A stretch of DNA of 64,000 nucleotides. Origin: Lunularia cruciata. Lineage: Eukaryota; Streptophyta; Marchantiopsida; Lunulariales; Lunulariaceae. The DNA lies in contig OX419755.1 of the NCBI GenBank assembly GCA_948567375.1, positions 38,879,001 through 38,943,000 of the forward strand, written 5' to 3'. Position numbers and translations under genes: made by a program. A model generated the notes under the pieces. The model was not told the DNA's origin. It saw nothing but the letters and a program-made list of their open reading frames with translations, and made no database searches. Positions within the stretch are counted from its first letter, which is position 1, and each line of letters starts with the position of its first letter. Positions 45,121-57,987 of the stretch are shown here, piece by piece.

Positions 45121-45764
45121 CATGTGAGATCTCCACCAAACCATCCTCAAAAAGGTGTCTACTCTGGCTCTGAATCAATGTCCTCTCCATGTCACTATAG
45201 CAATAAGGACGTCGGAAAATTGGTGTAATACTAGTCAGCTAAATCTATATACTAGGTCCCTTCAAAGCACCCAAATCCTTCATACTGAAGGCAAAAGAAC
45301 TTGTGTAGCTCCTCAAGAATCTCCAAACTCTTAGTCTTTCCCCTAGTGTAAGCTTGGGTCCAAGATCTGGCTCCCAAGTATCCTCTGTAACTGTCACAAG
45401 AGTGGAAGATGTATTGACTGGTTGCTACACTGAGCCATTGGAGCAATAGTGTCATGCCTCCAACTGCTAGAGGTTCCAACCTTTGTGTGAAAAACTCCCT
45501 CCACTCTGGCTGCAAGCTCCACATGTCCTCTAGCTGCATCCCAAGTGGACCAAGGGTGTAATCCAAGTAGCCCACGCTCACCTGGATGGATTCCAAGCAG
45601 ACCACTCTTCCTAGTAGTTATTGGTTGTGTCCCAAGAATACCATGTCCAATCGGTCCATCACCTCTAGCATGTGCATGAATTGTCTTGATAGGCATAGGG
45701 CTCACAAGTGTCCGAGTGGTGATGCCTATCAAGTGCATCCTACGCTGCTTTGCCAAACCAAGGC
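45120..45764 (-). pseudogene. Methyltransferase-to-RT linker, copy 2
   Basis: Open in 45394-45906 together with the methyltransferase end. It contains GLLGIHPGERGLLGLHPWS, the same short internal repeat seen in copy 1. No known domain. Confidence 0.45.
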
Positions 45765-46790
45765 TCACAATCCAAGTCAAACAATTCAGGTCCATAGCCT
45801 GACCTAACACATGATGCTTGGATGCCTTTGATACTATTGGAACAATAGTAATACTAGTGCAAAAACCCATCGCCCACTCTCTCTCATTGGCGTTGAGCTC
45901 CACCAATTGTTGTAACAGTGAGTCCCAAACAAGTCCATGTCTTCTCTCTTGAAAAGCATGAGAGCTTAGGAAACTCTTGAGTGAGGAAATTGTAGCTCTA
46001 AGCTATCTAGTTGGGTTCACCATTGCCATAGGTGACCTATCAACCACTACCACCGTCTAAGACTGACACCCAACATCCAAGATGTCATCAACAAGGATGT
46101 GGTCAAGTCGTTGAATCCCATCATAAGAATGTTGTAAAACCTCTCTATGTAAGAAGTTCATCCACCAAAGATGAAAACAATGAACCTGTGATCCCACTCT
46201 AGTTGCATCTAAAAATATAGTAAGTTTCATCTAAGAATGGACTTGATGTGTACTCGCCACCACTTTGGTGCAAGAATCACCATCAAAGGAACGTTCTCCA
46301 AAAGGTAAGTTGGAGAAATAGACTGATGAACTTGGAGATGTCATAATATCCGTAACATCTTCCAAAACATACCAGAATGTGGATCTTGAAGACCCAAACC
46401 CCGGCCAGTACGTGTATGTCCCTAACATGGCCATCCCAAAATCACCAAATGAGTAGGCCCATGTTGCTCCAGATCATGCGTTCCCAATAAGGAAATGTCT
46501 AATGGTAGGGCCTTCCGGTAACCCTTGACTGCTACATCGATAATTACTCCGGATACCAATAGGCCAACTGTGCCACATGATATAGAGAGACTCACCTAGC
46601 AATCTCATCTTTCTCCACATACAAGTACCTCTATACTCGTATACCCGCCTATAGGATTGCAGCTAGTCCGGTGCTAATCCCACCAAACAACTCCAATAGA
46701 CATACTCCCTCTATTGGATACTACCAAGCAATGAGTGTGGTATCCAGAGGTGTCAAGGTAATCAACTCTAGAGGCTCATCCTCACACTCA
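45765..46790 (-). pseudogene. DNMT3-like cytosine-5 DNA methyltransferase domain (copy 2)
   Basis: On the minus strand, motif I is VCLLELFGGISTGL at about 46664-46703, followed by RYLYVEKDEIA. Motif IV is LGWPC followed by a TAG and GHT at 46415-46440; the TAG replaces the Gln of the usual PCQ. LGLQDPHSGMFW follows. Motif VI is YLLENVP at about 46289-46310. Motif VIII is FLDATRVGSQVH then LWWMNFL near 46140-46210 in another frame. Motifs IX/X read ANEREWAMGFC and VLGQAMDLNCLTW, at 45790-45895. Five motifs in canonical order, conserved between two differently damaged copies, make a methyltransferase secure. The motif VIII form and the ending resemble DNMT3. The copy is inactive. Confidence 0.85.
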
Positions 46791-46864
46791 TCTCCTGGTG
46801 GTACAAAGGCTCCACTCCAAGCCTGCTACACCAACCAATCTGCATGCTACTATAATGCCTCCTC

Positions 46865-47450
46865 TTAACTCCACAATGGAACATCCAAGGTAGATGGAAC
46901 AATCCTACTCATACTCCAAATCTGAGTGATCTCCTCTGGTACTGGAGTATCTTCTGCATGGGCGTTCCACTCCAATAACTCACCAGGCCAAGTAACTATA
47001 CCATTAAAAGCTAAAACTGATGATGTCATGGTCCCGGATTGTAGTGAGCCAAGACTACCACTACTAAAGCGTACTACTAGGCAACATACTCGTCCTTCAC
47101 CAGATTGCCAACTTGGTCTATAGGAGGTTGTCTCTTCCCAATAGTCAATACTGAAACCCATGAGATACAACATTGCTCCTCCAACTAGCACATCATAGGA
47201 CTCAACTTTTGTCGTAATAGCCTGAGCTCTCACCACCGAGCTATCAATTGGATGACCAAGTTGAACCTAAACAACAAGCTCTCCATGTGTGATGTACTAC
47301 ATCAATTTACCTAGAGATGTCTGGATCTGAAATGGACACCTCTCCACATTGATCTTTCGTAACTCCATACCGACTACTACAGCCTTCCCCAACGTAAGGG
47401 GTTGTGCACCAAAGTCTAACAAGACTCTCTATGGTGTATAGACCTTCCCT
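46865..47450 (-). pseudogene. Aspartic protease region of element copy 2
   Basis: VLLDFGAQPLTLGKA lies near 47395-47440, followed by CPFQIQTSLG and an open stretch (46865-47236) with LVGGAMLYLMGFSIDYWEE. The Ser/Thr of the D-S/T-G-A motif is Phe here. Confidence 0.65.
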
Positions 47451-48351
47451 CAAGGTCCTACCAAATGGAAAATCCCCCTCTAGTTATCCAATAGGACAAT
47501 ACCAAGTGTGAACCGCGCTCTCTCAAAGGCCGGTCTAGTTGGCAACTCCTCCAGTCTAGCGGCTACTACCTGCCATAAACCATTAGTCACTGAATGGATC
47601 CCATGCTCCTCAACCAAGTCAGCTCCACTATCAACCACCTCTGCTCTAGTAGTAGGAACCGCATCATCCCTACTCTCACAAAGTGTGGCAACCAATCAAA
47701 ACACTAAGGCTAGATCAAATCCCAATGTAAACATGTCACTAGCTGAAAACAAAGGGCACTGCATAATCAATTTAGCCGCCCTAACATCATGCTCAACTCA
47801 GTCTATGTAGTAGCAAGTGGCTAACTAGTAGGCAGTCCATCATGCACCTCATCACCACCTACCACACATGCACTGGGACGTATAGGAGCTATGGATGTTG
47901 TCTGCAATGCCTCAAATAGCGTGAAAGATTGGGGAAGTCTGACCTGTCTCCCAACCTCTCCTCTCTATGGGTCCAACTCCATTGATGCTACTCTAGGCTC
48001 TAGAGCACGTACTGCACTCCTAGTCACTACTATATATGCATCCACATGTGCTGCTCTGCACATGAAGTCCAAAGCATCTCTATCACCAGCATTTGAGGTG
48101 GAAGCCTCATCATCCAAATCTGATCTCCCCTAAGCAATGGCCATACTAGCCAATCTCTGCTCCAACTGCTCAATCCGAGTAACTATAGTTGCATCAAAAG
48201 TAAGGGCAAGTACTGCACCTCTACTAGGTGTAGATCTTCTACTACCACCTTGTCCTCCATGAACTGGAGCGCCTCTACTACCTGCCATAGCAGCCCTACT
48301 ACTCCGTAACTTTGGGTGTAGGTCAAAGCACCGATCACCAAAGAGAAACAA
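47451..48351 (-). pseudogene. Gag C-terminal remnant of element copy 2
   Basis: The end of the zinc knuckle (GDRCFDLHPKLR), the Gly/Arg-rich tract and the following protein match copy 1 (25905-26800). The N-terminal part of gag is deleted: leader sequence 'ctttgtttctctttggtga' joins directly to 'tcggtgctttgacc' near 48340. Copy 1 has 1.5 kb more between these two points. Confidence 0.65.
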
Positions 48352-49013
48352 AGATAGTCTGACTAGTCATCATTCCAGCCTCACTATCAAGAGCACACCA
48401 GAGCACCAATGCTTAAAATTTAGGGCACCTCACACAAACATGGTGCACAAACATGAAGCAAAGAATGGAAGGGGTCCAATCACAAGAATGCTAAACAAAA
48501 ACCCTCCATCTCATAAATCAACACGGGATTGACTCTGCCACCATTTGGCATTTGACATAATTGGAGTACCTATCTAATTCTTGAGCTACAATGATCATCA
48601 AGGATCGGATCAAAGTTCTTCTTGCCAAAATTTGATGTAAATCCTTCACAAAATCGAACGTAAATCCCTAAAAATGGGTAACTGCCAAATCCTCCGCTAA
48701 CTCTTCACTCGAGCAAAATTGGAAAAATGAGGTTCGTTCAATCTCTAATTCACTAGGATGTGCTTCAAACTCCACCTTCAATTTCATTTTTTGAGCTCAA
48801 CTCACAACAAATTGGTCTTGAGCTCAAAATCATAGCTACCGCTCAAAAATTGCTTCTCCTTGGCTCCAAATTTTGCCAATGCTTTCGTGCACACTCTCTC
48901 TCTCAAGGAAATCTGAACTACTCAATTGAGACACCACAATCCACCGAGCTTGGAGATACCACCAACACTCATAGTTACTGCATCCAATTTCCCCATGAAT
49001 CACTTCTTTGATG
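48352..49013 (-). other. Leader of element copy 2
   Basis: Non-coding, collinear with 23650-24330 of copy 1. Confidence 0.5.
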
Positions 49014-49458
49014 TAATCAGATTGTTTACAAATTGACTCAATTGAACTCAAATCAATACCTGATCTGATCCTCAACAACTTGCAAACAACAATGCACTTA
49101 TTATAGTCAAACAACACCCACTCTAGCTAAGAAAATCCAGGTGACGCTCGCCAGATTTCTGTCCACTCTAGCCAGGAACTCGAAGGCTCAACATCAGAGA
49201 AGTGAGCTCTCTGGAGTGAGCTCTCTAGAGCTACACTTCAAAGGTATACTCATGATTTCTATCTAGGTCTCATCCCAACGGTCCCAATGGTGCGAACGGT
49301 GCAAGTGATGGTGAGGCACACCATGAAGTCAATATCCTAAACACAAAATCTAACCATAAGAAAGTAATCTATGAGTAACTGCCAAAATGCCTCTAACTAC
49401 TATCACTGGAACTCTAATGTCCGAGCAATCTAGATGTGACACTACAACTTGCGTGACA
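49014..49458 (-). repeat. Terminal segment A1 of element copy 2
   Basis: This 445-bp copy of segment A starts TGTCACGC at 49458 and ends CTGATTA at 49014, followed by 'catcaaagaagtga'. Segment B does not follow it. A short duplication of 'gtgagctctct' lies near 49200-49230. Confidence 0.75.
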
Positions 49459-49462
49459 AGTT

Positions 49463-52400
49463 ATACACTTATTTTTGCACTATGTTGTTAAATGTTGTTC
49501 CTTATCATATTAGCTATATATTTTTAATTACTTATCATGTATAAAACATTTATATTTCCACACATATATACAAGATTATTAGATTTTTTTAAGCAATTTG
49601 CTTAGGTTCTGGAAAATCTTATGACATAAAAGAATGAAGTATAAGTTTGATTATTATTTCTCTTAGCTCCGAGGTGGAAATATTAAGATGGAGTGAGAAT
49701 CATACACCAAGATATATTAGGGAAAATCACTTGTAGATCATGTGTTATCCAACTCAAGATTAGAAAGTGAATAAAGACATCACAATAGAGTTTTAAGCTT
49801 TACTGTATTGAAAAATTGGTAATTGGGGTACTCTAAAAGGATCGAATAAGCAACATGTTTATAAAATTTAGTTTGAACGGAGTTGCAAATAAACCAAATT
49901 AATAAATGAATAAATAACTTTCCGGAGCAAAATTTTGCTTCAAGTCTTTTCTACAAGACTGAATTACAAACGTATTTACTATAGAAAACCAAATTGTTCT
50001 AAAGTCATATATGTTCGAACCCAAAGTTCTTCTTAATTAGTTTTTCCACAAGTCAGGCTTTATCTGACTCTCTAAATTAAAGATTATGGAATTTAATCAC
50101 TTTGAAGTTCATTTCATCATGAATTTACATCTCACTCCGCATTTGAGTTGATCACAAGTAAGACAACAAGAAATGAAATTCTTGAAGATGGAATACATTT
50201 CAACTCTAAGTCCACCGGCTTCTGACGGTTTAGCCAAACAGACGAGATTCTCCAAAGCACAAGTCAACACACGGGTGAATATCAGGTTCTTACTTCTTCA
50301 GATGTGAAGGTCTCAAAGGAGATCTTTGTGGAAAGGGAGACCTATAATGGCATGCAATGCACAGTGAAGTCAAGAGGGTAAAATATAGATGTGTATGGAG
50401 GGAAGTGGAGCGCTTCCTTTCGAAGTTTCCTAATGAGCCTCGTGTCAGATGTGTTGGGAAGTGAGGCCATGGTGGGAAGCTCACACCTAAATTGGGGCTT
50501 AGCCTCATTTTACTTTTTTCATCTCTCCCTCGTACAGCTGATGGTCTTCCCATCCTTCATTTTTTCTACGCGGTCGCCCTTCCCCCGCTTCATATGTACA
50601 CAACTGCTCTTCACGACATGGGTGCTGAAAGGCGGATGGAGACCACCTTTATGACTTTTTTCACGACGAGAGCCACATATCGTCAACTCGGACAACATGA
50701 AGGTGCTAAGGGGGGAGATATTTGTGGAGAGACCTTGTAGCTTGGTTGATTCTTTCTTCAGAATGTCAATGTCTCATTCGGATCCTTGGACGACTTCAGT
50801 GTTCAAGACGTGGGGGACGTTTCGACATTGGAATGTTTCACCGATCCGGATGACTATCGTAGGGTGCGGTCCCTAGTAAGTATGATCGACAGTGTGGGAT
50901 TCCATCATTATGGAGGAGAAATAAGAACTTGAGAACGAAGCAAGAGAACTCGAGAACTCGCTTAAAGTTTAGGGCTGTTGATTTTTGTCATTTGCTGAGA
51001 TAGCTCTGTTGTCATCAGAGGTATGAAAGTAACCGACGAATAAAGCTGTGATTGGTTGTATACAGTATTTTTATGGAATTAGACTTGAGGGAAGTTGTTC
51101 AGTGGTAGGATTGACTTTGATTGATCTGATGAAAGAAGTCTTCTGACAGAAAGGTTGACTTTCGTATTCATTGAGCTTCGATCCATTCTCGCTGAGAGGA
51201 GAGCAGAAAAAACAGATTCATTTCAAAAGTCAGTGGTAAATGCGAAAAAGCTCAGCCCGGGCAGGGCTGGCGGTGAGTCCCGTCAAAAAAGGTGTTGAAC
51301 AGTGACCCTCTAGGCGAAAGTGAATCAGGTGCTGGTTGGTCAGCTATGTATTGGAACCTAGTGTTCCTCTGTGCACATTTCAAACGCACCCTTTATATTT
51401 GTCATTTGGATTTGGTTTTGTTTCCATATGTTTAGATGGAATAGACAACCGACTTTGGAGACTTCGAATCTTGTCGTGGAATCGATCCGACCAGAGACAC
51501 ACTTCGATACGAAATTATGTTTTACTTCATTGTGCCGTTGAACACCATGTGTATTGCATCTTCTTATCCATTCTACGGAGGGGTGGGTCTTTCTGGGCCA
51601 ACTTCTATTTCGACGAGACATGAGAATGTGATGTAGTTTCCAAGGATTGAGGGGAATATCATCGAGCATTTTCTTTTAATTTGACAAAGATGGTAGACGT
51701 GCAGAACAAAATTGAGTCCAAATAGCATGTGGAACTGTACCATGAAGGAGGGTATTGGAAGGACCCCTCCTTTCATGTCCGATCTATCGTGTACTTTTTA
51801 GAGGAGGGACAATAGCAGAAGCATCCCAGTATGGAAGGGTGCCACAATTAAAAGGTGACATTTTCTGCCAAGTACAGTACAGAACAACGACTTCTGTGGG
51901 AATTGGGGAGGATCAATGGAAGACGAGAAAGTACCACATGACATTTGGTGACATATCTCGTACTGAAGAGTCATTGATGAAGTTTGAAAGTTCCGTCCAC
52001 TTTCTCGTACGGTTTAGCTGCATGGAATCCACTCATGCGGCGCTGATTTCTCAATCATGGCTTCGTTGTTTCTGTTTATGATCATTAACAGCGTTATTGT
52101 TCAACTGGTGCCGAACACGTTTCACTCCCTTTCCTGCCCAAGACTTCAGCATGTGTGAATGACCTAGATACGAATCGATGAAGGTATGATGTGGTATATC
52201 TTCCAGCTGATTGTAGACATCATGACCAAAGGCTCAAATTGGCCCTTGCTAGAAGATAATCTGATTAGCGAGATCAGAACCTAAAACAACTTGGCGAAAG
52301 TTATTCCGCATCCACAACCTGGCGATAGAACCCTCGGACCCGACCACAAAAAGTCACGAATGTACAGTGATCAAGTAAGACTCAGTGTCGACCGACTCTG

Positions 52401-53238
52401 GCTGCGACTTTGACGTCAGCTTAAGTCAACAAAATGCATATATTTAACTATTTACTGATGAAATGTCTCAGGAGGGCGAGATTCATTTGCATTCCGTGTG
52501 AAAGCAAGGGTTGTTGGGGCAATTCCATTAAGTAATAAGAGAGTACTCAACGACGATCATATCCATGTCTCTCAATCTTTTTGTTCCTAAAAGCACACTG
52601 TTTTTTACAATTGTCTATTTTGGACGTCAACAAGCAAAGGATGAGTAAGTCATGTAATCACTTAATTGATGCATGGGGTAAGATACACGTGCAGGATACT
52701 GCACTAGTGAGGGACGAAGATTAAAATAGCACGGTAGAATGTAGCTGTATGATCCATAGAGCTAACAATGCCAAGAAGTGTGAGATAATTTCTCCACAGG
52801 TCCGACCAAAATGATGCGTCAAAGGTCCTGCCAAGTGCGGAAAAATCATTTCTGAAAAGTTCTAGGAGCTCATCCAACGGCGGAAATGTCACAGGGGAGT
52901 ATATTTTTACTCGAGTTTGACTACTACAAGACTCGAATCTCTTAGGGTGACTCCCAATTTGACAACGCTTTACAGGTAATGCTGTCTCGGAACTAACCAT
53001 GCATTAAGCATCAAGAGTGTCGTGAGCCACCCACTGGCGTTTTAACTTGACTCACATACCAGGAGATACCAGATACATCAGGATTCTTGATTGCTTCTGA
53101 CTTCAAAACCTAATGCTGTAGTCTTTATCTTTACACAATTACCATTAAGGACCGGTATAAGTGGAACGCCCCCTCTTTTCGGCAGTTCCGGAACAAAACT
53201 GGTTTGCTTGTAGGTGACAGGAAGGCCTATCTTCTGCA
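49463..53238. other. Spacer downstream of the MINPP gene, no recognised gene
   Basis: AT-rich to about 50150, then more balanced in composition. The dispersed repeat at 50484-50585 lies here. Short open stretches (for example 51336-51623 plus and 52704-53000 minus) have no recognisable motif and no splice-supported extension. The last few hundred bases probably include the 3' untranslated region of the phosphatase gene; I saw no clear polyadenylation signal. Confidence 0.4.
50484..50585 (+). repeat. Dispersed repeat, copy 2 of 2
   Basis: Direct repeat of 39451-39545: 'ggggcttagc', 'tttttcatctctccct', 'cttcccatccttcatttttt' and a 'cgcggtc' end are shared. Function unknown. Confidence 0.65.
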
Positions 53239-56200
53239 TCAATATGCTTTACACGTTCGCGAATCTGGAGAACGTACATTTGAAGATTGAAATGGCCACT
53301 GGATTATATTACCGACTTTCATCCATAACCTACGTGTCCAAGATGGCTTCTGCGTTGTGTGTATAACTGGCACATTACACACAGTATCAAAACTGTGTTT
53401 AAGATGTGGGGCAGCAACAGTTTCCTGCGTAAATAAAAGAAGAAAAGTTAGACTGCAACATGAATCAATACCGAATTTGCTAGAGCAGAGACAGTCTGCA
53501 GATACTAAAGTATAAAAATCAAGCATGCAGGGGACACTGGCAGCCAAACTCCCATCTCCATCTTCGTCTTCATTGAAATCATTCTAACTTGATAAAAGGA
53601 TGTAAGATAGCTGAAAATAACTAGAATACATATTTAGTATATGATAGGATACGTAGAGGCATTTCCTCTGTCTTGCTAGTCAGGAGTGTGAACCAAGGAT
53701 GACAAATGCGAGAAACTTTTATGTGAATTGTACCTTAAATACTCTAAAAGGGCAAAAGTGTTCTCCGTTGCAAGCCTGCGCACAGAAACATGTGCGATCA
53801 GGTGTCTATAGGGACTTCGACTTCATCAATAGGTTCGCTAATTCTAATACAATTCATCAGCATTTTCCCTATGTCTAATGAAGTTACGACAATCTAACAA
53901 CTGCACGATGGGACAACAAAATTCAATATGTCGAAAGGCATCAGACAAAGCCCGGAGACAGAAGTAGCTTCCACATTTAGTGTTAGGGATTGCTAAGAGG
54001 CGAAAGAATACCGGCATTGAGACTGGCTTCTCGTTATGTAGTACTTGGACAAGGTATTCATTTCCCTCCACTTTCTTTGAGCATTTATGAAGCACGAGTG
54101 CTGTGTTTGCTGCAAAAGGTGCAATACGAGCCCCTCTCCACTGCCTTTGCTGAGGAGGTCTGGGGAGATCTTCCTTCAACTTTTCCACCTGTAAACTCTC
54201 AACATCTGCGAGCGGTAGAAGTTAGAACCGAAGCGCAAAAGCGCAGACACCTTCAGTTTATGTACCCTAACCTAAAAAGAATGAGTCATGTACTGCTTTT
54301 CAGCTTACCAATATCGCAATTGGAATATATTCCAAGTTCAGGCTACTACCTTCTCCTCTTTTCAGCACTTCCTACCACACTAGCAATCGACGAGTACAAC
54401 TTCTAATCCTAACGTACATACAAAAGCAAAGCTGGCTCCTAAATGTAATATCGAGAATAACAGGTACTTACTGTGTCCATCTGATACGAAAAACTAAACT
54501 TTGATTTTGATACAAAGCGTTGAATATCGCGTCCAGGTAGAACTTACCTCCTGTCTCCATGAATAGACCAAGCAGGCAAGTCAAAGGTATAACCGTCTCG
54601 GCATGCGCAACACGGAGTCTAGCAGCCTCGATAGCACCCTCTGTTTGTAAACCTGCGGGTGTGAAGAAAAGGACCAACAAGTTCATTCCTTTCCAGAGTG
54701 GAGTCTCGTCACTTCCTTAGCCATCAGTAGCTTCCTATGCAAAAATCAACAAAATAAACACCAGCGACCGAAAATTCTCTGAGACTATCACAACGTAAAA
54801 ACAGATTAATAAGACGGAACTAAAGCAGAGAGAAACAAGTTTTGGAAAGAGTTGAACAGTGTGTCACAAGCAGGCACCAGTGACTATACAACAGGCGTGA
54901 CCAGAACATGCAACCCACATCTCGATCATCTATCTTGGCTTCATCTAGGAAATGTTCCAATACAAATGGGGTGCTCCAAAACAAATCAAAGGAATGAGGA
55001 GCCAGCTAAGCGCAGTTCATAATGATTTAGAATGTGCTAGAAGCAAACCTTCACTAGCAGTGATTGCACGATCCATAGACTTCACAACGTCTTCAAGAAG
55101 AGGTACACCCATTTGATAGTTGATGGCTTCTCCATATCCTTTCAGGTGATGCGCTTGTACATCATCGGTCCACTCAAGTAGTTCAACCTGTGCCAAGTGT
55201 AATTAGACATTTTATTTTTTGTAGTTAAAGATTTCAATTTTTCCACAATGAAAATACTTTTGTTTCAAGGCCGGATCCGTTGCTTTCAACTCCTCTAGGC
55301 CCCAGAGATGTTTCCCTCAAACAAAAGAGTCATATCGAGCCTTAACAAACTACCTCTGCGGCGTTGAAAAGTCCACAGGCCCGATCAGTTATACTCAGAA
55401 GTGCTGCCTCCTGTTAACATCAAGAGCAGTATTAGCGATAAAATTATGCGCAAATAAAAACAAATGTCCAAATCCATCGTCTGCCCATACTTTCGCACAA
55501 TAGCATCTCACACAATCCACGTGCAGTTTCGACCGCAATCTCAGCTTTCATCCACTTTACTCCCCTAGAATATTCTAGTTGCCGTTCTAAGACATAATGC
55601 AGGAGCCTACTGCATGCTTGCTTCGGGAAGGATAACCCTCTCATGGTAGATCATAGTCTAGATATGTCAAACTCAAAGAGAAATATGGCTACAAAGCGAG
55701 TAAGTAAAATTACGGTAAGGAGAAGAGATGCCAAATATGCACAATCAAAGGTGACTTTCAATGTATGGTCAAACTGAAGAGTAAAAGCTCAAACGAAATT
55801 ACCTCCTTGCAAAGGAGCCAAAAAGATTCAGCATCTTCGAGTGTCATGTTTAAGCCGTATCTGGAACCCACGGCAGGTGCAATCTGTCTATACACATCAT
55901 CTTGGAACACCTGTACTGCTGGCTTTCGCAATTTCTTGGATTCCTGAAGGAAAAAAAACAACAGAGTCAAGAAGCGTTTCTTGACTCGTCATTCCCAAAG
56001 TCTTACTATATCCATCCTCCAGCAGTATGAGCTTCCACAATCTGCTATACATATTTTTTGAACTTGAGCCGCTTCTGGCAAGCACAGACTACAAAGCCGG
56101 AACGCGAAGCTAGCCATGTGGGGTAATAGGACATTTCCTATATCTCGTTGGCGAAAGTCGTATGACTCACAAAGAATGACAATCTAATCAACCATCCCAC

Positions 56201-57987
56201 GCATCTATATAGCTCTTAGACTCTGCTTAACAGCGCGAAACCAGCTTGGCGACAAATAAAATAAGAAGATTAAGATGTAAGAGTTCACCTTGTACTTCAT
56301 ACAGGACTCATGAAATCGGAGATGAATATCTCGATCTCTACTATCGGTGATGACAGAAAACGCTCGATTGTTGCTATCCCCCAATAAGCCTTCTCCCGCA
56401 AATAAACCCATCCCAAAAGCAACTGCACTGGCAGCTGACCTAGCAACCTGCATGGATAAAAACACTTAGTGTTTTAAAGGACATTACAATCTTACTATTC
56501 AAGACAACAATAACGCCTCAAAATTGAACTGTGCGAACGATTGATAGCGTTCATATTACATTCCATGTTAAATTAAAAGCTCATCCTTCACTGTAGGATG
56601 CTCGCATCGCTTTGCCTAACCATATTAGATGGATATGCAAAGCGATGATAGCCACAACATGGGAGACAACAATTGCTAGATCCTACGTGCTCATCTCGAT
56701 GGGCAACGATGACTGCAGATTCTGTGTACAAGAATAGACCTACCAGGTCTCAGAAAAAGGCAATACATCGGGAACCAAGTCAGGGTACACAAACACACGG
56801 ACAATGACAAAGTACGCACAATAAAATCAAGATAGAAGTATACATTCAGGATTTCCAGGATTGAGTTGTAAACATACCTGAGTTGCAGTGATGGGATACA
56901 CATCAGGATGATATTTCTGCTGAAAAATCCCTGGAAACCTAGCACGAAGTCTCTGCCCCAGGTCATACAGTTCCTTTTCGCCTTCGGGTAACAGTTCTCC
57001 TCCATAGGTCCTGCCCGCCCAAGGTGAAGTAAAATCCTTCAGCCAGGTTGGGCGCTTGGCCTCCTCTTTCGTATCAGCCAAAAGCTGATTTTTAAAATTT
57101 GCTATCAGCCTATCAAGCTGCTTGATGCGCTTCACAGTAGGTCCACGGGTCCCGTGCCGCGCCTGCATTCATGTCATGACACCCAAAAAGTAAACGGTTG
57201 GAAATCCATCCACACATACTACTCCAATCCGACACAAAAATCTCCAGCAATTATCTATGCGTTGCTGGGGTTGAGTTCTGCTCCACATCTCTACTCGATA
57301 AAAGGAAGTAAGTAGACAGATTAGAATCTACTCGTGTCTACTTGCGCGCATACTACCACCGATGGAAAGGCAGGCTACTAGCTGAAAATAGGAGGGATCC
57401 TGCATGTCCAGGAGGAGCTTATCGAAACTTCCATTCAAATTCGCAGTTGTGTAGGTAATCAATTTCTAAATAGTCCATCAGTGAATTTGAAATTACAACA
57501 GACGAACATCGATCTCAGCTCCGTGTCTGCAGCTAATAAACAAGGAGCATCCCCTCTTGTCACCATGCAAAAGACTCTCTTTTAAGACGAAAACATGCAT
57601 ATTTTAGACGTTACCACAAGATTCAAATGAATGGGAGCACATCCTGCCGGTGTCTCAGGAATTTCGGTAGGGACTCCTGGATACTCTTTTCCTGCACCGT
57701 ACCTACAATCCAATTTCACTTCAAAAATTTTGCACAGCCTTTCAGCACACAAACCTACTAAAAGAACGGAAATGCATTGTATTCCGACCAGCTCCGGCGA
57801 AATTAATCTCTCACAGATAGAATGCAAAGCTCACGACACCGCAGCCGCTGGAAATTGACGCTCACCTCGTTGTCGTTGACAAATGTTGTCTTACGTCGAA
57901 TCCGACGGGCGAAGCTAATCCCACTATGCAATTTAGCACCACAACGCTGCTCAGAACCACACAAACTGCACCAATTTTTTTCCCCAT
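53239..57987 (-). CDS. MINPP1: Multiple inositol polyphosphate phosphatase (MINPP/phytase-type histidine phosphatase), 11 exons
   Basis: Exons on the minus strand: 57866-57987, 57615-57702, 56878-57162, 56289-56447, 55803-55943, 55354-55410, 55049-55187, 54548-54652, 54012-54205, 53734-53775, 53239-53424. All introns are GT-AG and every join keeps frame, giving 1,518 bp and 505 residues. The protein starts with a signal peptide (MGKKIGAVCVVLSSVVVLNC, cut near residue 25), so it should enter the secretory pathway. The branch-2 histidine phosphatase motif RHGTR is at residues 72-76, where His73 would be the phosphorylated nucleophile. The proton-donor motif HAE is at 347-349. Family landmarks are HLSTTTRY, ASAVAFGMGLF, LEWTDDV, NYQMGVPLLEDV and VQVLHNEKP. 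MINPP enzymes remove phosphates from InsP6 and InsP5. The exon 9 acceptor was set at 54205 because that site alone keeps the frame. No stop, frameshift or missing catalytic residue is visible. It is the only intact gene seen in the window. Confidence 0.93.

Larger units (their letters stand above)
41518..49458 (-). mobile_element. Methyltransferase-carrying Ty3/gypsy retrotransposon, copy 2
   Basis: This 7,941-bp element lies on the minus strand with TGTCACGC at its 5' end (49458) and GCACGACA at its 3' end (41518). The plus-strand direct repeat AGTT flanks it (41514-41517 and 49459-49462). The domain order equals copy 1: protease, methyltransferase, reverse transcriptase, RNase H, integrase, PHD finger. 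RNase H and the integrase N-terminus, deleted in copy 1, are present here. Most of gag, kept in copy 1, is missing: the leader jumps to the zinc-knuckle end near 48340. The two copies together show the full organisation, roughly 9.5 kb. Confidence 0.85.

Noticed and set aside
50290-50740. Small genes on either strand
   Set aside because: The open stretches overlap each other, have no motif, and cover a repeated block; no splice-consistent extension was found.
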